The notes below the pieces were generated by a model that ran no database searches, was not told the DNA's origin, and worked only from the letters and a program-made list of their open reading frames with translations. This document shows positions 53,622-63,445 of a DNA stretch of 64,000 bases, piece after piece (within the stretch, counting starts at the first letter, position 1; each line of letters opens with the position of its first letter). Where the stretch lies: NCBI GenBank assembly GCA_018818165.1, contig JAHISP010000026.1, positions 1 to 64,000 of the forward strand. The letters run 5' to 3'. The DNA comes from Bacteroidota bacterium. Its GTDB lineage: Bacteria > Bacteroidota > Ignavibacteria > Ignavibacteriales > Melioribacteraceae. The position numbers and the translations under genes were made by a program.

Positions 53622-54749
53622 ATGAAAGAAATTGCAATATATATTCATATTCCATTTTGTGATCACAAATGTATTTATTGTGATTTTTATTCCATTACAA
53701 AAACTGATAATGTTGGACCATTTTTGAATGCTCTAAAATTAGAAATACTAAACAGCCGTGAACATTTAATTGAAAGTGAAATCACTTCAATCTTTTTTGG
53801 TGGAGGCACCCCGTCTTTACTGAGCTCGCAAAATATAAGCAGAATTATAAATGTGTTTTATTCTAATTTTAATATATCTAAAAATATAGAAATAACTTTA
53901 GAAACAAATCCTGGAACAGTTAAATTAGAGAAGTTGAAGGAATTTAAAAATATTGGTATAAATAGATTAAGCATTGGAGTTCAGTCGTTTGATGACAGAG
54001 AGTTGAAATTTTTGACGCGCATTCACGATAAAGATCTTGCAATTGAAACTATTAAAAACGGAAGTAAAGCTGGATTTGAAAATATAAATTTGGATTTAAT
54101 TTTTAACCTTCCAAAACAAACGCGTGAAATATGGGAATTGAATCTTAAAACGGCACTTGAGCTTCCAATTACACATATATCAGCATATAGTTTAATTTTA
54201 GAAAGGGGAACTATTCTAAATAAACTGATTCTTGATAAAAAAGTTAAAATGAATGAAGATGATTTTGATGCCACACTTTATGAAACTACTATTGAATATT
54301 TGAGCAAAAATAAATTTAATCAATATGAAGTTTCCAATTTCTGCGTTGAAGGTTTCGAGTGTGCTCACAATCTTGCATATTGGCAGCATAAAAATTATTT
54401 AGGATTTGGTCCTTCGGCACATTCCTTTTACGAAAACAAACGATGGTGGAATTTTTCTGGTGTTAAGCAATATATAAATAAAATTGAAGAAAATGGGAAT
54501 GCAATTTGTTCTGATGAAATATTAAGCGCGGACCAATTGCTAGATGAGTTTGTAATGCTTGCATTACGTAGCAATGGACTGGGTTTAGAAACACTCGAAA
54601 AAAAGTTTGGAAGTAACTGGTACATAAAAAACAAAACTTATATAAATGAGCTAAAAAAAAATAAGTATATAATTGAGAGAGAGAATTTTATTAAATTTAC
54701 ATCTAAAGGATATTTGCTATGTGATGAAATTCTGTTACAATTTAAATAG
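53622..54749 (+). CDS. hemW: HemW, radical SAM heme chaperone
   Basis: 375 aa HemN-like radical SAM protein. The cluster cysteines are C13, C17 and C20 (CDHKCIYC), FFGGGTPSLL and IGVQSFDDRELKFLTRIH follow. HemW binds heme and transfers it to target proteins rather than oxidising coproporphyrinogen. The length fits HemW and not HemN, which is longer. It stands 70 bp upstream of the symporter gene. Confidence 0.93.
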   Translation: MKEIAIYIHIPFCDHKCIYCDFYSITKTDNVGPFLNALKLEILNSREHLIESEITSIFFGGGTPSLLSSQNISRIINVFYSNFNISKNIEITLETNPGTVKLEKLKEFKNIGINRLSIGVQSFDDRELKFLTRIHDKDLAIETIKNGSKAGFENINLDLIFNLPKQTREIWELNLKTALELPITHISAYSLILERGTILNKLILDKKVKMNEDDFDATLYETTIEYLSKNKFNQYEVSNFCVEGFECAHNLAYWQHKNYLGFGPSAHSFYENKRWWNFSGVKQYINKIEENGNAICSDEILSADQLLDEFVMLALRSNGLGLETLEKKFGSNWYIKNKTYINELKKNKYIIERENFIKFTSKGYLLCDEILLQFK

Positions 54750-54818
54750 ATAGCAATCAACTTATCTAAGTCAAATCTCCTAAGTAACGTAAATCTAAAA
54801 CAATAAAAGTAAAAGATT

Positions 54819-56042
54819 ATGAAAAAACTTGAGCTTCATTGGCAAATATTAATTGCACTTTTAATTGCAATTCTCTGGGGATTGTTTCTAACGGACTATG
54901 TTTATTTAATTGATTGGATGGGCGTTCTATTTCTTAGAGCTTTGAAAATGATAATTATTCCTCTCATTTTTAGCTCAATTGTTACTGGGGTTGCAAATAT
55001 TGGGGATGCCGAAAATCTTGGAAGATTAGGCGCAAAAACATTTTCATATTACCTTGTTACTTCTACCTTTGCAATTTTAACAGGATTGTTTTTTGTAAAT
55101 ATTCTTCAGCCTGGAGTTGGAGCTGAGCTTGGCTTTTCTAAAATGGTTGAAGGACTTTCAACGGATAAAGTTTCTTTTGGTGATACAATAATTAATATTA
55201 TTCCAACAAATATTTTTAACGACTTTGCAAATGGAAATGTTCTTCCAATTATATTTTTTGCAATTCTGTTGGGCTACTTTATAACAAGAATTGATGACAA
55301 ACCAAAAATAGTTATCACAGATTTTTTCAACGCGCTTTTTGATGTTGTAATGAAAATTACAATGTTCATCATTAAGTTCACTCCACTTGGAATTTTGGGA
55401 ATTGTAGCAAAAGTTGTTGCCGAACAAGCTAGCGATAAAGAAGCATTGTTGGCTATTGTAGGAAGATTAGGTTTATACATGATAACCGTTATTCTTTCGC
55501 TTGGAATTCACTTTTTTATTACACTCCCACTTTTAGTTAAATTTGTTGGACGTGTTAAGCCATTTGAGCATCTAAAAGCCATGCGAGTACCGTTGCTTAC
55601 TGCATTTTCAACTTCTTCATCAAGCGCAACTTTGCCACTTACCATGGAAGCTGTGGAGTATAATTCTGGTGTTTCAAATAAAGTTACAAGTTTTGTGCTT
55701 CCACTTGGCGCAACGGTTAATATGGATGGCACAGCCCTTTACGAATGTGTTGCAGCTATGTTTATTGCACAGGCTTACGGTGTTGAACTTGGCTTTACAC
55801 AACAAATTATTGTTGTTGTAACTGCTTTGCTTGCTTCAATTGGTGCTGCTGGCATTCCTATGGCGGGATTAGTTATGATATCAATTATACTTTCTGCTGT
55901 CGGTCTTCCACTTGAGGGAATTGGATTGATATTAGCAGTTGATAGAATTCTAGATATGTTAAGAACTACAACTAATGTATGGAGTGATACTTGTGGAAGT
56001 GTTATTATTGCAAAATCAGAAGGTGAAAATTTAAAAGTTTAA
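54819..56042 (+). CDS. dicarboxylate/amino acid:cation symporter
   Basis: 407 aa DAACS-family (GltP/DctA) transporter with eight spans and two re-entrant loops. Family motifs TAFSTSSSSATLPLTMEA (serine-rich HP1), GATVNMDGTALYECVAA (NMDGT) and GAAGIPMAGLVMI with MLRTTTNVWSD are clear. Substrate is glutamate, aspartate or a C4-dicarboxylate; the sequence does not decide. It is followed by proC after 18 bp. Confidence 0.94.
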   Translation: MKKLELHWQILIALLIAILWGLFLTDYVYLIDWMGVLFLRALKMIIIPLIFSSIVTGVANIGDAENLGRLGAKTFSYYLVTSTFAILTGLFFVNILQPGVGAELGFSKMVEGLSTDKVSFGDTIINIIPTNIFNDFANGNVLPIIFFAILLGYFITRIDDKPKIVITDFFNALFDVVMKITMFIIKFTPLGILGIVAKVVAEQASDKEALLAIVGRLGLYMITVILSLGIHFFITLPLLVKFVGRVKPFEHLKAMRVPLLTAFSTSSSSATLPLTMEAVEYNSGVSNKVTSFVLPLGATVNMDGTALYECVAAMFIAQAYGVELGFTQQIIVVVTALLASIGAAGIPMAGLVMISIILSAVGLPLEGIGLILAVDRILDMLRTTTNVWSDTCGSVIIAKSEGENLKV

Positions 56043-56060
56043 TAAAAATTAGGAAATAAA

Positions 56061-56876
56061 ATGGAAAAGATAAAAGATAAAATTGCAATTATTGGAAGTG
56101 GAAATATTGGAAGCGCAATTGCACAAGGGCTTCTGGATGCACAGATAATTACTGCTAATAAACTAACATTAACTAAAAGAAAACTTGAGTCATTAGATAA
56201 ATTTAGCAAAATAGGTGTGAAAATTACCTCAGATAATATCGAGGCTGTTAAAAATTCGACAATAATAATAATAGCAGTAACACCTCAAAAAATGGATGTT
56301 GTTCTAGATGAGATCAAAGATTTCATAAATCCCAAAAAGCATTTAATCCTTTCAATAATCACTGGTGCTGAGATAAGCCATTTCAAAGAGAAATTAGGAG
56401 AAGCTGTGCAAGTAGTTAGGGTTATGCCAAATACTGCAATTGCTATAAAAGAATCGATGACATGTATAAGTGCTAACAAAGAAGACGAGCAAGCACTTAA
56501 AACTGCTGAAATTATTTTTAATACGGTTGGTAAAACAGCCATAATAAACGAAGATTTAATGATTCCGGCTACAGCTCTTGTTGCTTGTGGAATTGCATTC
56601 TTTTTACGTGCTATTCGCGCTGCTGGACAAGGTGGAACCGAAATAGGGTTTCATGCTGAAGATGCAATTATGCTGGCAGCACAAACCGCAAAGGGTGCGG
56701 CTTCTCTTTTGGCAAATCGTGGGTTTCATCCCGAACGTGAAATTGATAAAGTTACAACTCCTCAAGGGTTAACAATTACTGGGCTTAATCAAATGGAACA
56801 TCACGGATTTAGTTCAGCAATGATTACAGGAATTGTTTCATCTGCTAAAAGAGCAGAAACTATATTTAAGAAATAA
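56061..56876 (+). CDS. proC: pyrroline-5-carboxylate reductase
   Basis: 271 aa, last step of proline synthesis. N-terminal Rossmann motif AIIGSGNIGSAIAQGLL and the conserved C-terminal DKVTTPQGLTITGLNQME are present; VRVMPNTAIAIKESMT is also typical. It follows the symporter with a short gap; a shared transcript would fit glutamate-to-proline traffic, though that is inference. Confidence 0.95.
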   Translation: MEKIKDKIAIIGSGNIGSAIAQGLLDAQIITANKLTLTKRKLESLDKFSKIGVKITSDNIEAVKNSTIIIIAVTPQKMDVVLDEIKDFINPKKHLILSIITGAEISHFKEKLGEAVQVVRVMPNTAIAIKESMTCISANKEDEQALKTAEIIFNTVGKTAIINEDLMIPATALVACGIAFFLRAIRAAGQGGTEIGFHAEDAIMLAAQTAKGAASLLANRGFHPEREIDKVTTPQGLTITGLNQMEHHGFSSAMITGIVSSAKRAETIFKK

Positions 56877-56924
56877 AAACAATTAGGTAAAATTCTAATT
56901 CCCAAAAATTAATTGAGCAGAAAA

Positions 56925-59333
56925 ATGAAAAAGCAAATTCTTATTATATTTTTACTTGTCGCTACCTCTTTACTAGCAGAAAATTACAGAAAAGTAAAAC
57001 TTAGTATTTCAAGTAAAAGTGAAATTGTTCAATTACAGAAATTTGGTATTGCTCTTGATGATGCTTATCAAAATAAAGATGGTTCAATTGATGTATTTCT
57101 AAATGAAAAAGAATTTTCCTACTTGAGTAGAACATCTTTAAAATACGATGTGGTAATTGATAATTGGGAGCAATATTATAATGAGAAAAGAACAAAATCA
57201 TCAAGCAATTTAACTCTTTCCAAAGTTGGTGTAAAATATCCAGTTAACGGATTTACATTTGGTTCGATGGGTGGTAATTATACACTAAGTGAAGTTTGGG
57301 AAAAGATTGATGAAATGATTGCAACTTATCCACATTTAATTTCGGAAAAAGATAGCATTGGCGCATCATTAGAGAATCGTCCAATTTATGCTGTTAGAAT
57401 CTCGGATAACCCAAATACAAATGAAGATGAACCCGAAGTTTTATATACTGCACTAATACATGCACGTGAACCTGAAAGTATGATGCAGATGATGTATTTC
57501 TTGTATTATCTGCTTGAAAATTATGGAACTGATGAAGAAGTTACATACTTGATTGATAACCGTGAAATGTATTTCATCCCAGTAATTAATCCTGATGGTT
57601 ATGCATATAATGAATCCACAAATCCCAATGGTGGAGGGATGTGGCGTAAAAATAGACGCTATAATATTGATGGAACTTATGGTGTTGACCTAAACAGAAA
57701 CTATGGATTTGAATGGGGCTACGACAATTATGGCTCAACTGGAACTCCATCTGGTGAAACTTATCGTGGACAATCAGCTTTTTCAGAGCCAGAAACCGAA
57801 ACCGTTAGGCAATATTGCATAAACCATGATTTTAGATTGGCTCTTAATTATCATACTTATAGTAACTTGCTTATCACACCTTGGGGATATATTCCTGAAG
57901 CTACTCCTGACTCTGTCTTTTATAGCGAAATAGCATCAGATATGACTCAGTTTAATAATTATCAATGGGGATATTCGGAATCAGTAATTTATGCTGTTAA
58001 TGGAGATTCGGATGATTGGTTTTATGGTGAACAAACTGAGAAAAATAAAATATTTGCAATGACTCCAGAAGTTGGAAGTGGTAGTGATGGTTTTTGGCCA
58101 AATCAGGATAGAATTATTCCTCTAGCTGTAGAGAATGTTTATCCAAATCTTTATTTGGCTTGGGTAGCTGGAGGCTTTGTAAATACTCTCAATTTCAATT
58201 TTGATAAGCAGTTTTACTCCGCCAATGATTCTGGCAATATTGATATCACACTCAAAAATAAAGGTCTTGAAGATATTGATAATATTAATGTCATTATAAA
58301 TATTAGCGATAATGCTGAGTTGTTAAATGAAGCAAATTTTAATGCTGGTAAGATTTTAGCAAGAAGCGGTTTGCTGTTGGAAGATCTTGTTAAATTTAAA
58401 GTTAAAGACTCAACACCAGCTGGGGATTCTGTTTTTGTGCAAGTGAAATACTATTCATCGGATTTATTACTTACAACTGATTCATATTCATTTATTGTTG
58501 GTACTCCCACAATTTATTTTGTTGATTCACTTAACACGCTTGATAACTGGGCTTTATATACAAATGGAATTAAAAATTGGGATATTAGTACGGATAATTT
58601 TTATTCTTTTCCATCTTCAGCTACTGATAGTAAAGTTGGGAATTATTTGTCAAATACTAAAACATCTATAACCTCAAAATTTGTAATTGATTTAGAATCT
58701 ATTGCTAATCCATTTCTGAAATTTAGGACTAAGTACAATATTGAATCAGGTTGGGATTATGGTCAAGTATCAACTAGCAGTGATTCAGTTTCTTGGGAAC
58801 CCATTGGTGGAGATAGAGCAAAATATGGCTCTGGTAATTTTCAGCCGAGTAATGAATTAATTTATGATGGTTTGCAAAGTGAATGGATTTCAGAAATAAT
58901 TAATTTAAATAACTATAATGGGAAAAAAATATATTTAAAATTTGAATTATGCTCCGATGAATCTGAAGAGAAAGATGGTTGGTATATTGATAACGTAGAG
59001 ATTATGGGGTTTGCGAATAAAATTGTTTCCATAAAAGATGAAACCGAAATTCCAACTAAAATTTTACTTTCACAAAATTATCCAAATCCCTTTAACCCAA
59101 GTACTTTAATAAAATATTCAATTCCAAATAATGGCAAAAGTGAAACATCAAACGTGAAACTTATTGTATTTGATGTTCTTGGAAATGAAGTAGCAACTTT
59201 GGTAAATGAACAAAAATCAGCTGGCAATTATAACGTAGACTTTGATGCAAGTAATTTAAGTTCGGGAATTTATTTCTACCAATTGCAAAGTGGTAATTTT
59301 ACTGAAAGCAAAAAAATGATTTTATTAAAATAA
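56925..59333 (+). CDS. secreted M14 zinc carboxypeptidase with T9SS sorting domain
   Basis: 802 aa from the ATG at 56925; an extension to a TTG at 56913 is possible. A signal peptide, then an M14 domain with zinc ligands H179, E182 (IHAREPESM) and H310 (LNYHTYS), and catalytic E382 (MTPEVGS). An immune-inhibitor-A-like region with MAM-type features follows (about 520-690). The last 90 residues are a Por-secretion sorting domain with LSQNYPNPFNPSTLIKYSIP, GNEVATLVNEQ, GNYNVDFDAS and SGIYFYQL. This implies the organism has a type IX secretion system. A terminator overlaps the stop codon. Confidence 0.94.
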   Translation: MKKQILIIFLLVATSLLAENYRKVKLSISSKSEIVQLQKFGIALDDAYQNKDGSIDVFLNEKEFSYLSRTSLKYDVVIDNWEQYYNEKRTKSSSNLTLSKVGVKYPVNGFTFGSMGGNYTLSEVWEKIDEMIATYPHLISEKDSIGASLENRPIYAVRISDNPNTNEDEPEVLYTALIHAREPESMMQMMYFLYYLLENYGTDEEVTYLIDNREMYFIPVINPDGYAYNESTNPNGGGMWRKNRRYNIDGTYGVDLNRNYGFEWGYDNYGSTGTPSGETYRGQSAFSEPETETVRQYCINHDFRLALNYHTYSNLLITPWGYIPEATPDSVFYSEIASDMTQFNNYQWGYSESVIYAVNGDSDDWFYGEQTEKNKIFAMTPEVGSGSDGFWPNQDRIIPLAVENVYPNLYLAWVAGGFVNTLNFNFDKQFYSANDSGNIDITLKNKGLEDIDNINVIINISDNAELLNEANFNAGKILARSGLLLEDLVKFKVKDSTPAGDSVFVQVKYYSSDLLLTTDSYSFIVGTPTIYFVDSLNTLDNWALYTNGIKNWDISTDNFYSFPSSATDSKVGNYLSNTKTSITSKFVIDLESIANPFLKFRTKYNIESGWDYGQVSTSSDSVSWEPIGGDRAKYGSGNFQPSNELIYDGLQSEWISEIINLNNYNGKKIYLKFELCSDESEEKDGWYIDNVEIMGFANKIVSIKDETEIPTKILLSQNYPNPFNPSTLIKYSIPNNGKSETSNVKLIVFDVLGNEVATLVNEQKSAGNYNVDFDASNLSSGIYFYQLQSGNFTESKKMILLK

Positions 59334-59343
59334 AATCATTTTT
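59312..59343 (+). terminator. terminator overlapping the carboxypeptidase stop codon
   Basis: AAAAATGATTTTA, loop of six, TAAAATCATTTTT (13-bp perfect stem). The 5' arm lies within the last codons of the gene and the 3' arm ends in a T run. Confidence 0.7.
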
Positions 59344-59421
59344 AATTCCAACTGAGTTATCTTGGGCAACAAAATAATAAATATTTAGGAAAGATTAGAA
59401 AGGAGAGATATCTAGTAAATA

Positions 59422-62100
59422 TTATCCATTATAGAAACTATAAAAAGCAGCGTTTAAATCTTCTTCTAATGTAAAAACTCTATCCAATCCTGAAAGTATA
59501 AATGTGGTTGTGGTCATTTTTGTAAGTTCAACTATTACTTTCATTTCTCTATCATTTCTTCTTAACTGTTTTAAGAATGCCACCATAACACCAAGGAAAG
59601 TAGAATCCAAAAACTCTGAGTAAGAAACATCAAGAATTATTTTTTTACTATTACTTTCAAAAACTTCGTTTAAAAAGGTCTTAAAACTGCCTGCTTTATC
59701 TGAAGTACATCTTGATAAATTAACAATAACAATTGATATAAATTCGTACTTGAAATGCTGAAAGTGTTTTGTTCTATCACGCTGAATATTAAGACCAATT
59801 GGAAGTTTAGGTGAGGTTTCTTCCTTCAAAACATGTGTTTGAGTTTGGGAAACTTCAGCTATTGGTTTAGTTGAAGTTACAATTTGTTCCTCAACAACTT
59901 GTTGTACTTCAGTGTCTCGCTCGTTTTTAATGGTTAAATTTCTTTTCTCTTCAGCTATTGATTTATATTGTTCAGCAACAGATTTTAGTAATTCTTCTCT
60001 TTCTTTTTCTATTTCTTTTTCTCGTTGTTCAAGTAGTTCAGTTTCTTGTTGCAACATTTTTTCTGAGAATATCCTATCCTTTTCTATTTCTGCTTCCTTA
60101 ATTGCAAGTTGCTGTTCCTTCTTTTCAAGAATGCCCATTTGCATGCGCAGAGTATCGGCTGAAACACTTTCTCTTTGAGCTAATTCCTCCGTTTTCTTCT
60201 TTAAATTTTGCTCAATTTCTGTAAATAACTCTTCCTTTTTAATTGCAATTTGAAGTGCTTGTTCTTTTTCAATAAGTTCTTTTTGTGTTGCTTCTAACTC
60301 TTTCTCAGCTGCAAATAGTTCTTTTCTTAACGTCTCCTCTTTCAGAGACCAATCTTTCTCATACTGAGCTATTTTTTCATCAACCGAAAGTCCTTCATTT
60401 AATGTTTTTTGTTTTTCCTCTAGTTCAATTGTTTTTCTTTCAATTTCATTCTTTTCTTTTTCAAAGGACTCTTGTTTTAATTCAAATTCTAATTTTTCCT
60501 TTTCAAATTTTTTGTTTAATTCAGATAATCTTTCTTCTTCAGATTTGAGTTCATTTTCTTTTGCAAGTAATTTTTCTTCAAATTCATTTTTCTTAATTTC
60601 TAACTGATTTGCTTTCTCTTCTAATTCTTTTTCAACCTCAGAAAGTTTCTCTTCTTTTGAAAGGGATTTATTAAGCTCGCCTTGCTGAGCAATAAATAAT
60701 TCTTCATTTTGCTGCCGTTCAATTTTAATTTGTTCTTTTTCGTCTTCAAGACTGCTAAATTTTTCGTTTAATTCTTTTTCAAATTCATTTAGCTTTTCTT
60801 CTTTTAAAATAAGACTATTAAATTCTTCCTTTTTATCCTCAAGAATTTTAATCTTTGCTTCATATTCCTCAATCATTATGCGCTTTTCTTCTTCAAAATC
60901 CTTTTCCCTAATCATAAGTTTCTGCTCATAATTTTCCAATTCAGATTCTTTTTCAGAAAGAACATCTTCCTTTTCGAAAAGGGCTTCTTCTTTTTTTAAC
61001 GCATTTTCAATTGCTGCCTTTTTTTCTTCAATTTCTTTAAACTTGTCATCTAATTCTTTTTCCTTTTGTTCAAGTTCAATTTTAAGTTTTTGGCTTGCAA
61101 TTGCAATTTCTTCTTTTTCCTCAAACTCTTTAAATCGTTCATTAATCTCAGTTTCTTTGGCATTCAGTTCTTTTTCTTTACTAAGAATTTCGTCAACATA
61201 TTTTGCTTGTGATGAGAGCTGATTTGATTGTTTAATTAATTCTATTTCTTTTAATGCAAGTTCCTTAGCTTTATCTATGGAATCACTTAGTCGTGATTTA
61301 TCTTTTTCAATTATTTCTGTCTTTCTTTGAAGATCCGCTTCTTTTTCCTTTAGCTTTCTTAACCCATCTTTAAGGGTTAATTCTGCAGCAGCTTTAACTT
61401 CCTCAATAGATTTTTCATCAAGTAAAAGTGCCTGTTCTTTTTTTTCCAACTCAGCTAGTTCGTCCTGCAAAGATTTTTCAGCAAATAATTTTTCTTGATA
61501 TAAATTCTCTTTTAATCTAAGAAGTTCAGTCTCTTTTTGATGGAGTTCTGAAAAACGATTCTCAATTTCCTTTTCAGCTATATTTTTTTCTTTTATTATC
61601 TCAGATTGAATTCTATTAAAATCAGTTTCAGAAATATCGTTCAGTATATTTTCATTAAAAGGCTTATAATTCAGTTTATTAATGTTGTTTTTTTGCGTTT
61701 TCTTTTTAGGTAAAGGGAAATGGATATTATTTTTTAAATTATCAATTAGAGCCCAATCTTTAACAATCAAATTATTTAATTCTTCCATAGAAATCGTTAC
61801 AATTTCAGTATCCTGCAATGCAATTGCTCTAGAATTTCTTGTAATGGAATAATAATGTTCGTCATATCCAAAAAAATCACCCGTAGTAAGAACTATTGAA
61901 TTTGGTCTATCGGCATCCAATTCTTCATGTGTAATTAAATTTACTTTACCTTCTATAATTAAGAATAGACTTTTGGTTGAATCATTTTCACGATATATTG
62001 TTCTACCCTCTCGGAAATGTGAGTAATTAAAGTTGAACTCACTAAGAATATTCTCTGTAAATTGCGTGCCGTTAAATAATTTATTTTGGTGTAATTGCAT
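59422..62100 (-). CDS. cNMP-binding / long coiled-coil / STAS protein
   Basis: 892 aa. Residues about 10-130 are a cyclic-nucleotide-binding (Crp-like) domain (LFLIIEGKVNLI, LTTGDFFGYDEHY). About 160-750 is a nearly uninterrupted charged coiled coil dominated by E, K, L and Q. The C-terminal about 130 residues form a STAS domain, with DVSYSEFLDSTFLGVMVAFL, where S833 occupies the phosphorylation position. No membrane span or DNA-binding domain is visible. The protein probably dimerises and links nucleotide sensing to a STAS partner. It shares DSTFLG with the small STAS protein at 3558. The start is an ATG at 62100. Confidence 0.8.
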   Translation of the reverse strand: MQLHQNKLFNGTQFTENILSEFNFNYSHFREGRTIYRENDSTKSLFLIIEGKVNLITHEELDADRPNSIVLTTGDFFGYDEHYYSITRNSRAIALQDTEIVTISMEELNNLIVKDWALIDNLKNNIHFPLPKKKTQKNNINKLNYKPFNENILNDISETDFNRIQSEIIKEKNIAEKEIENRFSELHQKETELLRLKENLYQEKLFAEKSLQDELAELEKKEQALLLDEKSIEEVKAAAELTLKDGLRKLKEKEADLQRKTEIIEKDKSRLSDSIDKAKELALKEIELIKQSNQLSSQAKYVDEILSKEKELNAKETEINERFKEFEEKEEIAIASQKLKIELEQKEKELDDKFKEIEEKKAAIENALKKEEALFEKEDVLSEKESELENYEQKLMIREKDFEEEKRIMIEEYEAKIKILEDKKEEFNSLILKEEKLNEFEKELNEKFSSLEDEKEQIKIERQQNEELFIAQQGELNKSLSKEEKLSEVEKELEEKANQLEIKKNEFEEKLLAKENELKSEEERLSELNKKFEKEKLEFELKQESFEKEKNEIERKTIELEEKQKTLNEGLSVDEKIAQYEKDWSLKEETLRKELFAAEKELEATQKELIEKEQALQIAIKKEELFTEIEQNLKKKTEELAQRESVSADTLRMQMGILEKKEQQLAIKEAEIEKDRIFSEKMLQQETELLEQREKEIEKEREELLKSVAEQYKSIAEEKRNLTIKNERDTEVQQVVEEQIVTSTKPIAEVSQTQTHVLKEETSPKLPIGLNIQRDRTKHFQHFKYEFISIVIVNLSRCTSDKAGSFKTFLNEVFESNSKKIILDVSYSEFLDSTFLGVMVAFLKQLRRNDREMKVIVELTKMTTTTFILSGLDRVFTLEEDLNAAFYSFYNG

Positions 62101-62250
62101 AATATATTTTTAATTAAAATTAACCATTATGGTTAAAATAAACTCCCGATTAACATTTTTTAAAATAGTGTTTTTTAACGAAATAATGAAGAATTAAAAA
62201 GCATAAAAATATATTATATATTTATTCTATAAAACTATTTGTTGGACAAC

Positions 62251-63138
62251 ATGATTTTTCTTGGTGAAATTGCAGCATTTGTTGCAGCTCTTTTGTGGTC
62301 TGTAAATGCTATTGTTCTTTCTGAAGCTCTAGCCAGAGTGGGTTCATTCAATGTAAATATTGGAAGACTTTTTTTCGCATCAATATTTTTACTTCTAACA
62401 ATAATATTGTTTTCGCTACCTGTAAATTTATATTGGCAACAATACTTCTATTTAATTTTAAGTGGAATAGTTGGATTAGTAATTGGCGATTTGGGAATGT
62501 TAAAATCATATCAAATAATAGGTCCACGATTAGGAATGCTAATGATGTCTTTCGTTCCATCCATATCTGTTGTGCTTGCATATATTTTTTTAGACGAAGT
62601 ATTAACTCTTAGTCAAATATTTGGAATTATTATCACGTCTTTAGGACTTGCTATCGTCATTTTACAGAAAAAACCTATTTCAGAAAGATTCCATTTTACA
62701 ATTCAGGGTGGATTTTATGGATTAATTGCTGCTGTTGGACAAGCGGTTGGTTTAATCTTTGCTAAAGAAGCATTCAATTATGCTGAAATGGATGAATTTG
62801 TAGCAGCATTTGTTCGCATAATATTTTCACTTATACTCCTTGTCCTTTTAGGTCGATTTTTAGGATTGTCCAAAAATCCAATTAGAGTTTTTAAAGATGA
62901 TAGAAAGGCATTAAAACTCATTATTTGGGGTGCAATTTTAGGACCTTATCTTGGAATTACAGCTAGTTTAATTGCAATTTCAAACACAAATGTAGGTATT
63001 GCTTCAACACTTATGGCTACAGTTCCAATTTTAATGCTTCCAATTTCTAAATTTTATTATAAAGAAAAACTAACTCTTTTTTCAATATTTGGAACTATTG
63101 TCGCCGTGGTTGGCATTGCGGTGATTTTTCTTTTTTAG
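62251..63138 (+). CDS. EamA/DMT-family transporter
   Basis: 295 aa from the ATG at 62251; the frame extends four codons to a TTG at 62239, which I consider less likely. Ten membrane spans in two EamA repeats (FLGEIAAFVAALLWSVNAI and IQGGFYGLIAAVGQAVGLI). Members export amino acids or other metabolites; the substrate is unknown. It is followed by the convergent tRNA-Arg gene. Confidence 0.9.
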   Translation: MIFLGEIAAFVAALLWSVNAIVLSEALARVGSFNVNIGRLFFASIFLLLTIILFSLPVNLYWQQYFYLILSGIVGLVIGDLGMLKSYQIIGPRLGMLMMSFVPSISVVLAYIFLDEVLTLSQIFGIIITSLGLAIVILQKKPISERFHFTIQGGFYGLIAAVGQAVGLIFAKEAFNYAEMDEFVAAFVRIIFSLILLVLLGRFLGLSKNPIRVFKDDRKALKLIIWGAILGPYLGITASLIAISNTNVGIASTLMATVPILMLPISKFYYKEKLTLFSIFGTIVAVVGIAVIFLF

Positions 63139-63166
63139 ATGAAATGAATAATACTCGAAAATTAAG

Positions 63167-63240
63167 TACCCACGGCGGGATTCGAACCTGCGACCTACAG
63201 TTTAGGAAACTGTTGCTCTATCCTGCTGAGCTACGTGGGC
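63167..63240 (-). tRNA. tRNA-Arg (CCT)
   Basis: 74 nt cloverleaf: acceptor GCCCACG/CGTGGGT (G-T at 1-72), D arm with GCTCAGCAGGATAGAGC, anticodon stem ACAGT/ACTGT with loop TTCCTAA (anticodon CCT, reads AGG), T arm GCAGG-TTCGAAT-CCCGC approximately. CCA is not encoded. No integrase or att repeat is seen beside it. Confidence 0.93.
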
Positions 63241-63445
63241 GATTAAAAAATCAAATACAAAGATAAATAAAAAAACAATAAACACCGATTCCCAGTAAAA
63301 TGAAATAAAATATTTAATCAACAAATCAAAATAAGGCTAAAAAAATAAAAATAACATTTTTATATTAATAGTCGATAGTTATTTACAAGAAACAATTAAA
63401 TGTGTAATTTCACTTTTTTGAATATATTTTCTTTAACGAGGTAAA

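Noticed and set aside
59912-60548. Plus-strand frames inside the coiled-coil gene
   Set aside because: They are antisense products of the repetitive glutamate and lysine codons of the coiled coil.
63167-63240. tRNA-Arg as the attachment site of an integrated element
   Set aside because: There is no integrase and no duplicated tRNA 3' end within the window.
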